A stretch of 64,000 nucleotides of DNA from an uncultured Coriobacteriaceae bacterium (GCA_944319885.1 CALUFC010000001.1:462979-526978), one strand, 5' to 3'; shown: positions 47,364 through 56,998, counted from the first letter of the stretch. Translations and numbers: made by a program. Notes: generated by a model from the sequence alone, not told the origin.

Positions 47364-47651
47364 GTGGCGGTAAACGAAGAACTTCTCAAGCAGGTCCTCG
47401 AGCAGATTCGCCCGAACCTGCAGGCCGATGGCGGCGACATGTCCTATGTGGGCGTTGACGACGAGGGCGTGGTCTCGCTTGAGCTGCTCGGGCACTGCGC
47501 CGGTTGCCCCATGAGCCAGCTCACCCTCTCCATGGGCATCGAGCGCATCCTGAAAGAGCACGTTCCGGGCGTGACGCGCGTTGTTGCCGTGAACGAGCTC
47601 GGCGGCGAAGGCGGCATGGGCGACCTCTACGACGAGTACGCTCCGTTCTAA
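47364..47651 (+). CDS. NifU-like Fe-S cluster scaffold protein
   Basis: 95-residue C-terminal NifU domain protein (NfuA type). The cluster-binding cysteines are in LGHCAGCPMSQ (CxxC), and the preceding IRPNLQADGGDM is the family hallmark. It holds and delivers [4Fe-4S] clusters in the cytoplasm. The GTG start at 47364 has GAAAGGAG upstream. lgt starts 15 bases after its stop. Confidence 0.95.
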   Translation: MAVNEELLKQVLEQIRPNLQADGGDMSYVGVDDEGVVSLELLGHCAGCPMSQLTLSMGIERILKEHVPGVTRVVAVNELGGEGGMGDLYDEYAPF

Positions 47652-47666
47652 GCGATAGGGGCACCC

Positions 47667-48497
47667 GTGCTCAACGATCTGTATCACAGCTTGGACCCGG
47701 TCGCGTTTTCGGCCGGGCCCATCACCATCTATTGGTATGGCATCTCGTATATCGTGGGAGCGCTGCTGGCGGGTATCGTGATGTACCGCACCCAGAAGCG
47801 CTGGGGGCTCAACATCACGAGCGACGATCTCATGATGGTCGTCTTCGGTGTCGTGTTCGGTCTCATCATCGGCGCGCGCCTGTTCTATGTCGTGTTCTAC
47901 GGCGACGGGTTCTACCTCGAGCACCCGCTCGAGATCTTCATGACCAACCATGGGGGCATGAGTTTCCACGGCGGTTTGGTGGGCGGCGTGATCGGCGGCG
48001 CCATCGCATGCCGCACGATGCGCCTCTCCGCGTGGACGGTGGCCGATCTCGCTGCCATCGGCGTGCCGCTTGCGCTTTGCCTGGGGCGCTGCGCCAACTT
48101 CGTGAACGGCGAGCTGTGGGGCAAGGAGACCGATCTTCCCTGGGGCGTGGTGTTCGGCGGTGCCGCCGGCGATGTGCCGCGCCATCCCTCTCAGCTCTAT
48201 GAGGCGTTGCTTGAGGGTGTGGTGCTGTTCATCATCTTGCAGGTGCTCAGCCGCAAGCGCCCGCTGTTGCCGCAGGGCACATTCATGGGCGTGTTCGTGA
48301 TGGGCTACGGCATCGTGCGTTTCCTCGTTGAGTTCGTGCGTCTGCCCGATGCCCAGCTTGGCTACATCATCGGCGATGTGATCACGATGGGCCAGCTGCT
48401 GAGCCTGCCGCTCGTGGTGGTGGGCGCGGGGCTCATCATCTATGCGTTGCACGCCAAGCGCCCGCAACGCGATTATCTCGAGGCGCCGGACCAATAG
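47667..48497 (+). CDS. lgt: prolipoprotein diacylglyceryl transferase
   Basis: Integral membrane enzyme adding diacylglycerol to the lipobox cysteine of prolipoproteins. The conserved motif is HGGMSFHGGLVGG, followed by RCANFVNGELWGK and HPSQLYEALLEG. 276 residues with about seven transmembrane helices. The GTG start 47667 is 15 bases after the NifU-like gene, in an apparent operon. Its clients include the MetQ-type lipoprotein encoded later in this window. Confidence 0.96.
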   Translation: MLNDLYHSLDPVAFSAGPITIYWYGISYIVGALLAGIVMYRTQKRWGLNITSDDLMMVVFGVVFGLIIGARLFYVVFYGDGFYLEHPLEIFMTNHGGMSFHGGLVGGVIGGAIACRTMRLSAWTVADLAAIGVPLALCLGRCANFVNGELWGKETDLPWGVVFGGAAGDVPRHPSQLYEALLEGVVLFIILQVLSRKRPLLPQGTFMGVFVMGYGIVRFLVEFVRLPDAQLGYIIGDVITMGQLLSLPLVVVGAGLIIYALHAKRPQRDYLEAPDQ

Positions 48498-48669
48498 CCC
48501 GTGCCCAATGTTGGGCTCGTTTGCTGCGCGGGCTTGACACATGCTGCTCGGGGGGGGGTAAGCTCATTGGTCTCTGCCACAGCCCCCGCCTCCGCTGCCA
48601 TACGACACCATGCGCGATAGACCATGCGACGTGCGTTCGGGGGGCGCCGTATCGAGAGGACGGAATGCC

Positions 48670-50748
48670 ATGCATACGAAGCGACGCGAGCACATCGAGC
48701 GGCCGGCGCGCGCAGAACGCACGGGTGCGGGCAACCGCCGTCTGTGGTTTGGCAGCTACCCCGTGAGGGTGAACCTCATCTCGTGCGTGCTCGCCCTGCT
48801 GTGCACCTGCGCGCTCTCCTGCGACCCTACGGGCCCCAGCTATCACGCCATCAAGGCGATCGACCCACACGCCACCGGCGTGCTCTACATGTGCTACGAG
48901 GTGCTGCTCTCGTTTCCGGGCAACGAGCATGCAATCATGTTCTTGGCGCTTGCCTGCATGCTGGTCGTACCCATTCGCTACGTATGCTTTGGACGACATA
49001 ATCGCCTGCGTGCCTCCACGGTGCTTCCGGCGCTTGCGTTTGCGGTGTGCATGGTGTTCGGTCGCAGCTACGACCTCACCGACAGCGCCGCGCTTGCCGT
49101 GGGCGGCATCAGCCGCATCATCATGTCGCTTATTTCCGGTGCCGGTTTTGCGGTGCTTGCTTATGTGGGAATCTGCTTGATCTTCGAGTTCTTCGATGGC
49201 GAGGTGCGCGGGCACACCGGCTTTTCGGAATCGCGGTTTGGCCGAATCTGGGCTGCATGCCATGAGCTGCTCGATCGCCATCCCGTTATCGTGCCTTGCT
49301 GCGTGCTTATGCTTGCCTGGGCGCCCACGTTCATCGCGAGCATGCCCGGGCTGTTCATGGGCGATACCGGCGGACAGATTCGGCAGTGGTTCAACCTGCC
49401 CAGCGGCACGAGCGATTACCTGTCGCTCATCGATCCTCAGGTATTGCTGAACGGGCATCATCCGGTGGCGCATACCGCTCTGCTTGGATCGTGCGTGCAG
49501 CTCGGTATGGGGCTGTTTGGCAACGAGAACGCGGGCGTGCTCATCTACACATCGCTGCAATATGTGCTCACGGCGCTGGCGGTTGCCTATGCGTTGGCGG
49601 TGTTGCACGAGCTTGGCGTGGGGTTGCTCGCGCGAAGCATCGTGCTCGGGTTCTTCGTGGCCATGCCGCTCTTTTCGAACTACGCGGTACTCATCACGAA
49701 AGACGTGCTCTTTACCGATGCGTTTTTGCTGCTTGTTGTCCAGACTGCGATGTGTATGCGTGCGCGGTGCGGGCGGCGCGACTGGTTGCTGCTCGCCCTC
49801 GGCGCGATCGGGTGCGCGTTTTTGCGGAACGGCGGCATCGTCTTCTCGATTATCACCTGTCTCGTTGTTGCCGCATGTCGGTGGCGCGGCGGTGGCACGC
49901 GGCGAAGCGGCGCGTTTGGAGCGCTTGCGGTCTTGGCGGCGGCCTGTGCGCTCTATGGCATGTTCTCGTACGTGGTGATGCCGGTGTTCAAGATCACGCC
50001 GGGTAGCCGGCGCGAGGTGCTCTCGATTCCCTTTCAGCAGACGGCGCGCTTTGTGGCGAAGCACGATAGCGCGCATGCCGGCATCCCGGGTGGAACAGAC
50101 GACGGCTTGGTAAGCGATGAGGAGCGTGCGGCGATCGATGCGGTGCTGGACTACGAGACGCTTGCCAGCCGCTACAACCCCGATAAGTCCGATGCTGTGA
50201 AAAACGGCTTTAACGAAGATGCCACGGCCGAAGATATGGCGGCGTATGTCCGCGCATGGGCGGAGATGCTGCTCAAAGACCCGGGGTCGTATCTCTCGGC
50301 GTTCATCAACAACTACTACGGGTACTTCTATCCCAGCGAGAAGAGCGTGTGGATATACGACACCGCGTCGAGCGTGGAAATGATGCACCGGGAGGAAAAC
50401 ACTCTTTACTTCGATTTCGAACCGGCGTCAGGCTCGTTGGTCGATGGGTGCAATGCTGCGGTCAACCTCTACCGTTGCGCGGTCCAGCGCATTCCGCTCG
50501 TCTCGCTTACCATGAACTCGGCGAGCTACGTCTGGCTGCTCGTGCTGCTGAGCGCCTATCTGGTGCGCCGTCGCCGCATGCGAGGGCTTTCCCTGCTGCT
50601 GCCGCTATGGGGCGTTGTCGCGGTGTGCTTGATCGGCCCCTGCAACGGGGCAACGTACATGCGCTACCTCTATCCCGTCATCGTGGCGCTGCCATTCGCC
50701 ATGGCGCTCGTGCTGCGACCGGTGCCCGCAGGGGCAGCAGATCGGTAG
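48670..50748 (+). CDS. DUF6020-like polytopic membrane protein
   Basis: 692 residues with a basic N-terminal tail, then many transmembrane helices separated by a few loops. A conserved-looking region PGLFMGDTGGQIRQWFNLPS and QVLLNGHHPVAHTALLGSCV resembles the DUF6020/GT-C-like glycosyltransferase fold of surface polysaccharide or glycolipid systems. No soluble catalytic domain is seen, and the function is unproven. ATG 48670 follows GAGGACGG. It is downstream of lgt in the same direction. Confidence 0.7.
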   Translation: MHTKRREHIERPARAERTGAGNRRLWFGSYPVRVNLISCVLALLCTCALSCDPTGPSYHAIKAIDPHATGVLYMCYEVLLSFPGNEHAIMFLALACMLVVPIRYVCFGRHNRLRASTVLPALAFAVCMVFGRSYDLTDSAALAVGGISRIIMSLISGAGFAVLAYVGICLIFEFFDGEVRGHTGFSESRFGRIWAACHELLDRHPVIVPCCVLMLAWAPTFIASMPGLFMGDTGGQIRQWFNLPSGTSDYLSLIDPQVLLNGHHPVAHTALLGSCVQLGMGLFGNENAGVLIYTSLQYVLTALAVAYALAVLHELGVGLLARSIVLGFFVAMPLFSNYAVLITKDVLFTDAFLLLVVQTAMCMRARCGRRDWLLLALGAIGCAFLRNGGIVFSIITCLVVAACRWRGGGTRRSGAFGALAVLAAACALYGMFSYVVMPVFKITPGSRREVLSIPFQQTARFVAKHDSAHAGIPGGTDDGLVSDEERAAIDAVLDYETLASRYNPDKSDAVKNGFNEDATAEDMAAYVRAWAEMLLKDPGSYLSAFINNYYGYFYPSEKSVWIYDTASSVEMMHREENTLYFDFEPASGSLVDGCNAAVNLYRCAVQRIPLVSLTMNSASYVWLLVLLSAYLVRRRRMRGLSLLLPLWGVVAVCLIGPCNGATYMRYLYPVIVALPFAMALVLRPVPAGAADR

Positions 50749-50788
50749 GTGCCGTGCGGGGCAAGCCGAGTACGCGGCGTAAATGCGA

Positions 50789-50824
50789 CGGCCCCGCGTC
50801 GCCTATGATGGCAGCGCGGGGCCG
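50789..50824. terminator. hairpin between convergent DUF6020-like and trkA genes
   Basis: Perfect 10-bp GC-rich stem (50789-50798 and 50815-50824) with a 16-nt loop, centred between the two stops. There is no U-tract; it may act in both directions. Confidence 0.5.
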
Positions 50825-50853
50825 TGGGCAATGCGCGGTGTTGCGATACGTGC

Positions 50854-51513
50854 CTACGAGAACAGCCTTCTGATCTCGTCGGTGCCGGCGTCGCTGGTGA
50901 AGATCACCGCTTCATCACCCGGCTGCAGCTTGGTCGCGCCGTTGGGCACGGTGAGGTCGCCTTCGTGATCGACGGCGACAACGATCGTCTGGGTAGGGAA
51001 GGGGATGTCCGAGAGCGCCATGCCCGCCACGCGCGCGTGCGCGCCCACGGTCGCCTGCACGATGCGATGCTCGTCGCGGCCGAGTTTCATGAGCGTGTAG
51101 ACATCGTGCACGTTGATGCCCTCGAGTACGAAGCGTCCGGTGATCTCGGCCTGGTTGACGCCCACGTCGACGCCGTTTGCCGGCGTGAACATCCAGGCGT
51201 TTGCAGGGTCGTTCACGCGGGCGACCACGCGCGGCGCGGCGAACTCCATCTTCGCGAGCATCGAGATCACGAGGTTCGTCTCGTCCTTGCCGGTCACGGC
51301 GGCGACGGCGTCGGCGATGCGAACGCCTGCGGTCTCGAGCGTCTGGGGGTCAGACCCGTTGCCCTCGATCACGCGGGCGCGCGGGCAGGCATGCTGCAGC
51401 AGCGCAACGGCCTCGGGACGAGATTCGATAACGGTGACGGATGCTCCATCCGCAACGAGCGTGGATGCGAGATGCGTGCCGGTCTTGCCGCCACCGACGA
51501 TGATGATCTGCAT
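50854..51513 (-). CDS. TrkA-type potassium regulatory protein (first of two)
   Basis: 219 residues: an N-terminal RCK/TrkA_N Rossmann domain with NAD-binding glycines in IIVGGGKTGTHLA, and a C-terminal TrkA_C domain from about residue 135 (MALSDIPFPTQTIVVAVDHE). It normally gates Trk/Ktr potassium channels in response to nucleotides. The ribosome binding site is GGAGGAG. It starts 8 bases after the stop of the second trkA gene. Confidence 0.9.
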   Translation of the reverse strand: MQIIIVGGGKTGTHLASTLVADGASVTVIESRPEAVALLQHACPRARVIEGNGSDPQTLETAGVRIADAVAAVTGKDETNLVISMLAKMEFAAPRVVARVNDPANAWMFTPANGVDVGVNQAEITGRFVLEGINVHDVYTLMKLGRDEHRIVQATVGAHARVAGMALSDIPFPTQTIVVAVDHEGDLTVPNGATKLQPGDEAVIFTSDAGTDEIRRLFS

Positions 51514-51521
51514 GGCTCCTC

Positions 51522-52175
51522 CTAATCAGCGATGCCGAGCATCTGCTTGAATTTCCTGCTTGCCGAGACCGCGACCGCGGCGTAGATGATGTCGCCGTTG
51601 GCGAGTATCGTGCCCTGGGTGGGGATGAAGGTCTCGTTGTCGCGCGACACGCTCACCACCTGCACCTCGCCGAGGGCCGTGAGCTCGCGAACCGTCGTTC
51701 CATCGAGGAGCGCCGGGACGTCGGCACGCACGATGCGCACGTCTCCCGAGCCAACCTCGTACACATCGTCGAGATGCTGGTAGGTAAGCAGCTCGGCGGT
51801 ACGGGCGATGCCCCAGGCGTTGGGCGAGATGGTCTGGATGTTGAGACGGCGGTACGTATCGGCCTTCGTGAGGTCGTGCAGGCGCGCGATGACGCGGGGT
51901 ACGCGGAATGTCGAGCGCGCAACGTGCGCGACCACGATGTTGGCGTCATCGGAGCGCATGCACGCAACTACGGCGTCCGTGCGCTCGATGCCGGCTTCCT
52001 CGAGCACGTGGCGATCGAACCCCACGCCGCGAATGCGGGTGCCCGGGAAGTTCTCGCCCAGATCGTCGAGGGCGCGCTGGTCTTGGTCGACAGCCGTCAC
52101 ATTGAACCCTTGCTTGGAGAGGCGCATGGCAAGGCCGGTGCCCAAAAAGCCAACGCCCACGATGATAACGTTCAT
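51522..52175 (-). CDS. TrkA-type potassium regulatory protein (second of two)
   Basis: 217 residues with the Rossmann motif IIVGVGFLGTGLAMRLSKQG and a TrkA_C domain. It is clearly a paralogue of the preceding protein rather than a duplicate, as identity is only moderate by eye. It lies between the P-type ATPase gene (21 bases upstream) and the other trkA (8 bases downstream), so all three are one operon. No TrkH or KtrB channel gene is present in the window. Confidence 0.9.
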   Translation of the reverse strand: MNVIIVGVGFLGTGLAMRLSKQGFNVTAVDQDQRALDDLGENFPGTRIRGVGFDRHVLEEAGIERTDAVVACMRSDDANIVVAHVARSTFRVPRVIARLHDLTKADTYRRLNIQTISPNAWGIARTAELLTYQHLDDVYEVGSGDVRIVRADVPALLDGTTVRELTALGEVQVVSVSRDNETFIPTQGTILANGDIIYAAVAVSASRKFKQMLGIAD

Positions 52176-52196
52176 GATTCCATCCTTTCGTATGGA

Positions 52197-55115
52197 TTAG
52201 CGCTCGGTCTGCACGCGCGCGGCATCCCGGCGGCGCAGCCACGCTTTGCGAAGCTCCTCGATGGCAACGACGATCGGCGGGATGCAGCAGAGGAAGAGGT
52301 AGTCCTGCACGCCGAGCGGGCCGGTGTGGAACACGCCCTGGAGCGGCGGGAACAGCGTGAGAAAGACGATGAGCGCAATCTCGAACACGATGCCTGCCAC
52401 GATGCGGCGATTGGAGAAGAGGCCGATTTTGAAGACCGAGGTTTTCTCGGTGCGGCAGTTCATAACCTGGCCGATTTGCGCGAAGACGATGCCGGCGAGC
52501 GTCATGGTGGTGGCTTGGATGTAGACGGGGTCGGCATCGTTGCCCAGGCCGGCGAGCGGCGTTGCCGGCCAGCCGGCGAGCAGGTTCACCAGGAAGTAGC
52601 CGAGCATGGCGGCAACCGATCCCATGAGGCCGTACCACAGGAAGGCCTTGACCAGCACGCGGCGGTTGAGCAGCCGTTCATGAGAATCGCGCGGCGGCTG
52701 GTCCATGATGGTCTCCTCGGGCGGCTCGGTGCCCAGGCCAAGCGCCGGCAGCATATCGGTGCCCAGGTCGATCGTGAGGATCTGCATCGTGGTGAGCGGC
52801 AGCGGCACGGCGCCTCCGGAGAGCAGGTAGACGGCGTTGGGGACGGCCTCGGGCGCGTTGGAGTTCAAGATGTAGAGCAGGAACTTGCGGATGTTGCTGT
52901 AGACGGCGCGCCCTTCCTCGATGGCTGCCACGATGGAGGCGAAGTTGTCGTCCGTCAAGATCATGTCGGCAGCTTCCTTGGCCACATCGGTGCCCGTGAC
53001 GCCCATGGCCACACCGATGTCGGCCTTCTTGAGTGCGGGCGCATCGTTCACGCCGTCGCCGGTTACGGCCACGATCTCGCCCATTTCCTGCAGGGCGGTG
53101 ACCACGCGCAGCTTTTGCTCAGGCGCCATGCGGGCGAAGACCACTTGGCCGGCGAGCTTTTCCTTGAGCTCTTCGTCGGACATCTGGGACAACTCGAAAC
53201 CCGAGATAACCGAGAGGTCGTCGCCCTCGACGATATGGAGGCGCCGGGCGATGCTCGCGGCCGTGAGGCCGTAGTCGCCGGTGATCATGACGATGCGGAT
53301 GCCGGCGCGGCGGCACTCGGCCACTGCAGCGGCGACCTCGGGGCGCGGCGGGTCCATCATGACCTCGAGACCCACGAGCACGAGATGCTGCTCGATGGCA
53401 TCGGGCGTGTAGTCGCTGAGGGCGGCGGGGATGTCCGGGCGGGCGTTCGGGCCGTCGAGCGGACGGTAGGCCACGGCGAGCACGCGCAGGCCATCGGCGG
53501 CGTAGGCGTCGTTGGCGGCGGTGATCTGCGCGCGCAGCTCATCGGTAAGCGGCACGACCGCGCCATTCAGGCGGATGGAGTCGGAGAGGCGTACGACCTC
53601 GTTGGGCGCGCCCTTGACGAATGCGATGCGCCGCGCGCCATCGAGCGGATGCTCGAGCGCATGCACGGTGGTCATGCGCTTGCGGCGGCTCTCGAAGGGC
53701 AGCTCCTTCACGCGGGGCATGCGCTGCTCGAGCTCGCCTTCATCGATGCCGCCTTTCTGGGCGGAGACGATGAGGCATGCCTCGGTGGGGTCGCCGTACA
53801 CCTCGTAGCGCTTGCCCTCCTCGGTCGGCGCGGCGAGGCGCGCGTTGCCGCAGAGCATGCCGCCTTCGAGCAGCAGCTCCAGATCGGCGTCGTCGACCGC
53901 CCGCCAGCTGCGGCCCTCGGCCGTGATGGCACCTTCTGGGGCATAGCCAACGCCTTCGACCTCGTATTCGCGCGATGCGGTCCAGAGGTGCTTCACGGTC
54001 ATCTCGTTTTGCGTGAGCGTGCCGGTCTTATCGGTGCAGATGACGCTCGTCGATCCCAGCGCCTCGACCGAATCGAGTTTCTTCACGAGCGCGTTGCGCC
54101 GGCTCATGCGCTGCACGGCCATGGCGAGCGAAAGCGTGACCGTGGGCAGGAGGCCCTCGGGGATGAACGCCACCACCATGCCCAGCGCGAAGATGAACGA
54201 GGCAGCGAACGGCTCGTGCACCACGAACATGCTGAGCAAGAAGAAGACGATGCCCATGCACATGGCAAAGATCGTCACCTGCTTGGTGAGGCGGTTGAGC
54301 TCGCGGGTGAGCGGGCTCTCGGCGGCCTGCATGTTCTGCGTGAGGCGTGCGATCTTGCCGAATTCGGTTGCCATGCCGATGCGGAACACCACGGCGCGGC
54401 CGTTGCCCTCCGAGACGCTCGTGCCGGCGAAGACGAGGTTGGGAACCTCGGCGGCAGAGAGCCCGTCTTCGAGCACGGCGTCGGCGGTCTTGCGCGACGG
54501 CGTCGACTCGCCGTTGAGCGTCGATTGGTTAACTTGCAGGTCTGCACTCATGATTACGCGGGCGTCGGCGGAAATCTTGTCGCCTTCGGCAAGCAGCATG
54601 ACGTCGCCGGGAACAAGGTCCTCGGCCAGGATCTTTTGCTGCTCGCCCCCGCGGATCACCGTGGCATAGGCGGGAAGCATCTTCTTGAGCGCCTCCGTTG
54701 CCTGGCTGGCGCGATGCTCCTGCCAGAAGCTGAATACGCCGTTGATAACGTTGACGAGCCATACCGCCACGCCGAGTTCGGGCATGCCCGCCACGAAGGC
54801 GATGGTGCCCGCAACCCAGAGCAGGATGGCCATGAGGTGCGTGAAGTTCGAGAGGAACGCGATGATAGGCGAGCGCTTCTTCTCGTTCTCGATGAGGTTC
54901 TTGCCGTAGCGCTCCTGGCGTCTCTGCACGTCATCGGGTGCGATGCCGCCCTGGCTGGAAGCAAGTCCCTGCAGCACCTGGTCGATCGATTGTCTTCTGA
55001 TTGCATCAAGCGGGTCGGCGTTATCGCCGGTTGCTACCCGCGCGTCCGAGCCATCATGCAGCTCGGTGGGCGTTGGCGCCGATTGTCTCAGCACCGCGCC
55101 GGTGCGGCTTTCCAT
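52197..55115 (-). CDS. P2-type cation-transporting ATPase
   Basis: 972 residues. The N-terminal cation-ATPase domain is followed by the A-domain sequence LNGES, the membrane motif PEGLLPTVTLSLAMA and the phosphorylation site CTDKTGTLTQNEMTV near residue 361. The nucleotide-binding domain and the hinge GDGVNDAPALKKADIG follow, and then a C-terminal six-helix bundle. PEGLL is seen in Na/K-ATPase-like P2C pumps, whereas Ca-ATPases usually have PEGLP(A/T). The ion is therefore uncertain (Ca, Na or K). ATG 55115 has GGGGGAGG. It heads an operon with two TrkA proteins. Confidence 0.88.
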   Translation of the reverse strand: MESRTGAVLRQSAPTPTELHDGSDARVATGDNADPLDAIRRQSIDQVLQGLASSQGGIAPDDVQRRQERYGKNLIENEKKRSPIIAFLSNFTHLMAILLWVAGTIAFVAGMPELGVAVWLVNVINGVFSFWQEHRASQATEALKKMLPAYATVIRGGEQQKILAEDLVPGDVMLLAEGDKISADARVIMSADLQVNQSTLNGESTPSRKTADAVLEDGLSAAEVPNLVFAGTSVSEGNGRAVVFRIGMATEFGKIARLTQNMQAAESPLTRELNRLTKQVTIFAMCMGIVFFLLSMFVVHEPFAASFIFALGMVVAFIPEGLLPTVTLSLAMAVQRMSRRNALVKKLDSVEALGSTSVICTDKTGTLTQNEMTVKHLWTASREYEVEGVGYAPEGAITAEGRSWRAVDDADLELLLEGGMLCGNARLAAPTEEGKRYEVYGDPTEACLIVSAQKGGIDEGELEQRMPRVKELPFESRRKRMTTVHALEHPLDGARRIAFVKGAPNEVVRLSDSIRLNGAVVPLTDELRAQITAANDAYAADGLRVLAVAYRPLDGPNARPDIPAALSDYTPDAIEQHLVLVGLEVMMDPPRPEVAAAVAECRRAGIRIVMITGDYGLTAASIARRLHIVEGDDLSVISGFELSQMSDEELKEKLAGQVVFARMAPEQKLRVVTALQEMGEIVAVTGDGVNDAPALKKADIGVAMGVTGTDVAKEAADMILTDDNFASIVAAIEEGRAVYSNIRKFLLYILNSNAPEAVPNAVYLLSGGAVPLPLTTMQILTIDLGTDMLPALGLGTEPPEETIMDQPPRDSHERLLNRRVLVKAFLWYGLMGSVAAMLGYFLVNLLAGWPATPLAGLGNDADPVYIQATTMTLAGIVFAQIGQVMNCRTEKTSVFKIGLFSNRRIVAGIVFEIALIVFLTLFPPLQGVFHTGPLGVQDYLFLCCIPPIVVAIEELRKAWLRRRDAARVQTER

Positions 55116-55487
55116 GAAAACCTCCCCCTAGCCGGTGGGCACAGCTCCCACCGATCCAAAGAAAAAGAAAACACGGCCGCGGAGGGGTGTCCGGATCACG
55201 ACCCCGTGGTTGCCGACGAATCTTACTCCCGACGCTCGGCGCGCACAAGAGGTTTTTTCGATATTTCTTTGCTGTTTATCGGGGAGTTTGCTATCGGGGA
55301 CTATTTATATTAGTGCGTCGTGCATCCCGGGTTTTCGCTTGAGGACGTGCCTGCGTGCGCATTGCATGACAAGCGGCAAGGGGGCTTTATCGCCGCCGAT
55401 AATCGGTATATCATTGCTAATCGTATGTTTCTGTGTGCCGAATGTGCCGTGTGCGATTCGGTTGGCATGATATAGAAGGAGTCTCGC
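55116..55487. other. 372-base divergent intergenic region
   Basis: Separates the P-type ATPase and yebC. It contains the hairpin described and AT-rich sequence (55250-55320 and 55420-55480) that should hold the promoters. I see no ORF with a convincing start, although a 111-codon frame overlaps it. Confidence 0.5.
55133..55153 (-). other. 7-bp hairpin in the 5' leader of the P-type ATPase gene
   Basis: CGGTGGG (55133-55139) and CCCACCG (55147-55153) form a perfect stem just upstream of the ribosome binding site. A stretch of about 110 bases before it is rich in short complementary GC tracts, so the leader may be structured. I cannot match it to a known riboswitch. Confidence 0.35.
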
Positions 55488-56294
55488 ATGTCCGGACACT
55501 CAAAATGGGCAACAACCAAGCATCGCAAGGGTGCGCAGGACGCTAAGCGTTCCGCGCTCTTCTCCAAGCTCTCCCGCAACATCACCGTTGCGGCGCGTCT
55601 GGGCAACGACCCCAACCCCGATAACAACGCTTCGCTCGCCGCTGCCGTGGCCAAGGCCAAGGCGCAGTCCATGCCTAAGGACAAGATCAAGAGCGCGATC
55701 GACAAGGCGTTCGGCGCCGGCGCCGATGCCGCCGTGTACGAGAACATCGCTTACGAGGGCTATGGCCCCGCGGGCGTGGCGGTCTATGTCGAGTGCCTGA
55801 CCGACAACCGCAACCGCACCGCCGCGGATGTGCGCTCCGCGTTCTCCCACTCGGGCGGCAGCCTCGGCACCACCGGCTCGGTGGCGTTCCAGTTTGAACG
55901 CAAGGGCCAGATCGTGGTGGCGAAGGAGATCGTCGATCCCAACGACAAGAAAGAAAACATGATGGCCAATGGCGCCGCCGGCGACGAGGACGAGTTCATG
56001 ATGGCCGTTGCCGAGGCCGGCGGCGAGGACTATGAGGACGCGGGCGAGGAGTGGATCGTGTGGACCGCTCCCGGCGATCTCATGGCCGTCTCCAAGGGCA
56101 TCGAGGAGCAGGGCATCGAGGTCAAGGGCTCCGAGCTCACCATGGTTCCCACCACGCCCACGGCTGTTTCCGCCGCCGATGCCAAGAAGGTGCAGCGCTT
56201 GGTGGACCGTCTTGAGGAGCTCGACGACGTCCAGGATGTGTACCACACCATGGACATGACCGACGAGATCGTGGCGGCGCTCGAGGAGGAGTAG
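55488..56294 (+). CDS. YebC/PmpR-family protein
   Basis: 268 residues, slightly longer than the 240-250 usual for the family because of an acidic insert (GAAGDEDEFMMAVAEAGGED region). The N-terminus MSGHSKWATTKHRKGAQDA is diagnostic, and EGYGPAGVAVYVECLTDNRN is also typical. Members are DNA-binding regulators or, for some, ribosome-associated factors that relieve proline stalling. The ribosome binding site is GAAGGAG. A terminator follows at 56326. Confidence 0.93.
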   Translation: MSGHSKWATTKHRKGAQDAKRSALFSKLSRNITVAARLGNDPNPDNNASLAAAVAKAKAQSMPKDKIKSAIDKAFGAGADAAVYENIAYEGYGPAGVAVYVECLTDNRNRTAADVRSAFSHSGGSLGTTGSVAFQFERKGQIVVAKEIVDPNDKKENMMANGAAGDEDEFMMAVAEAGGEDYEDAGEEWIVWTAPGDLMAVSKGIEEQGIEVKGSELTMVPTTPTAVSAADAKKVQRLVDRLEELDDVQDVYHTMDMTDEIVAALEEE

Positions 56295-56325
56295 CCTTCG
56301 CGCGTCGACATATGACGATGTGCTT

Positions 56326-56372
56326 AAGCCGGGCCATGTGGCATGTTGCCGCGGGCCCGGCTTGCGTATAAT
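56326..56372 (+). promoter_or_regulatory. yebC terminator and Asp23-operon promoter
   Basis: Stem AAGCCGGGCC (56326-56335) with GGCCCGGCTT (56354-56363) ends the yebC transcript, with a weak U-tract. A perfect TATAAT (56367-56372) follows at once, with TTGCCG at 15 bases upstream within the hairpin. The two elements are packed together, and the next gene starts at 56426. Confidence 0.55.
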
Positions 56373-56425
56373 TTTGCCGATACTATCTGGTGCCCAACGG
56401 GCACGTGGAACACGAGGGGGATCGC

Positions 56426-56998
56426 GTGCGCGTTCTCGGAAAGATTGGGGCGCTGCTCTATCTCGTGGCGGCGGTCGTGGTGACCGGCGTCGCCTGCGGG
56501 CTGGGCGTCGCGCCGGCCATGGGCGCGATCGCCGAGCCGTTTACCAGGCGCCTGACCCTCATGCTCGAGCACATGCCGGCGCGCATCGCGCTCGCCGCAT
56601 GCGCCGCCGTGCTGGTGCTCGGCGTGCTCATCACCGTGATCAAGGCGTTTCTGGCGCGCCGCCCGCCCGATGCCGTGCATCCGGCGGGGGATCCCGATAT
56701 CCAGGTGACGTGCGCGGCGCTTACCTCGATTGCCCGTGCCGCCGCCGAGGCGGAGGGCGTCATGGTGGAATCGGTGAAGGCGCGCGTTGCGGGCAAGGAC
56801 CGCTCGCAGATTCGCTTCACCATCGAGGCGATCGCGTTCATCGATCATGATCTGGCGCGCTATGCCGCCTATATCCAGGAGCGCGTGCAGGCGGCGTGCG
56901 AGCGCATGCTCGGTGCTACGGGCGTCACGGTAAGCGTGCGTTTCCTTCCCAGCAAGACGACGATTGTGACCAAGGAGGTCTCTCGTGATCGAGCATAA
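56426..56998 (+). CDS. AmaP-like alkaline-shock membrane anchor protein
   Basis: 190 residues with two N-terminal transmembrane helices (IGALLYLVAAVVVTGVACGL and IALAACAAVLVLGVLITVI), then a soluble alkaline-shock-like domain. In Gram-positive bacteria AmaP anchors Asp23 to the membrane. The GTG start at 56426 has GAGGGGG upstream. Its last 14 bases overlap the next gene. With the next two genes it forms an envelope-stress operon. Confidence 0.8.
   Translation: MRVLGKIGALLYLVAAVVVTGVACGLGVAPAMGAIAEPFTRRLTLMLEHMPARIALAACAAVLVLGVLITVIKAFLARRPPDAVHPAGDPDIQVTCAALTSIARAAAEAEGVMVESVKARVAGKDRSQIRFTIEAIAFIDHDLARYAAYIQERVQAACERMLGATGVTVSVRFLPSKTTIVTKEVSRDRA

Noticed and set aside
46047..48542. An 831-codon minus-strand frame across the OPT transporter, NifU-like and lgt genes
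   Set aside because: His/Asp/Arg-rich shadow of three real genes in the opposite strand.
55116..55290. Mn2+ (yybP-ykoY) or c-di-AMP (ydaO) riboswitch before the P-type ATPase
   Set aside because: The leader has GC stems and a GGGAGTA string, but the conserved cores of these riboswitches are not present by eye. A covariance-model search would be needed to decide.
51774..55313. A 1179-codon plus-strand frame opposite the P-type ATPase and trkA
   Set aside because: Antisense to conserved genes and without start signals.
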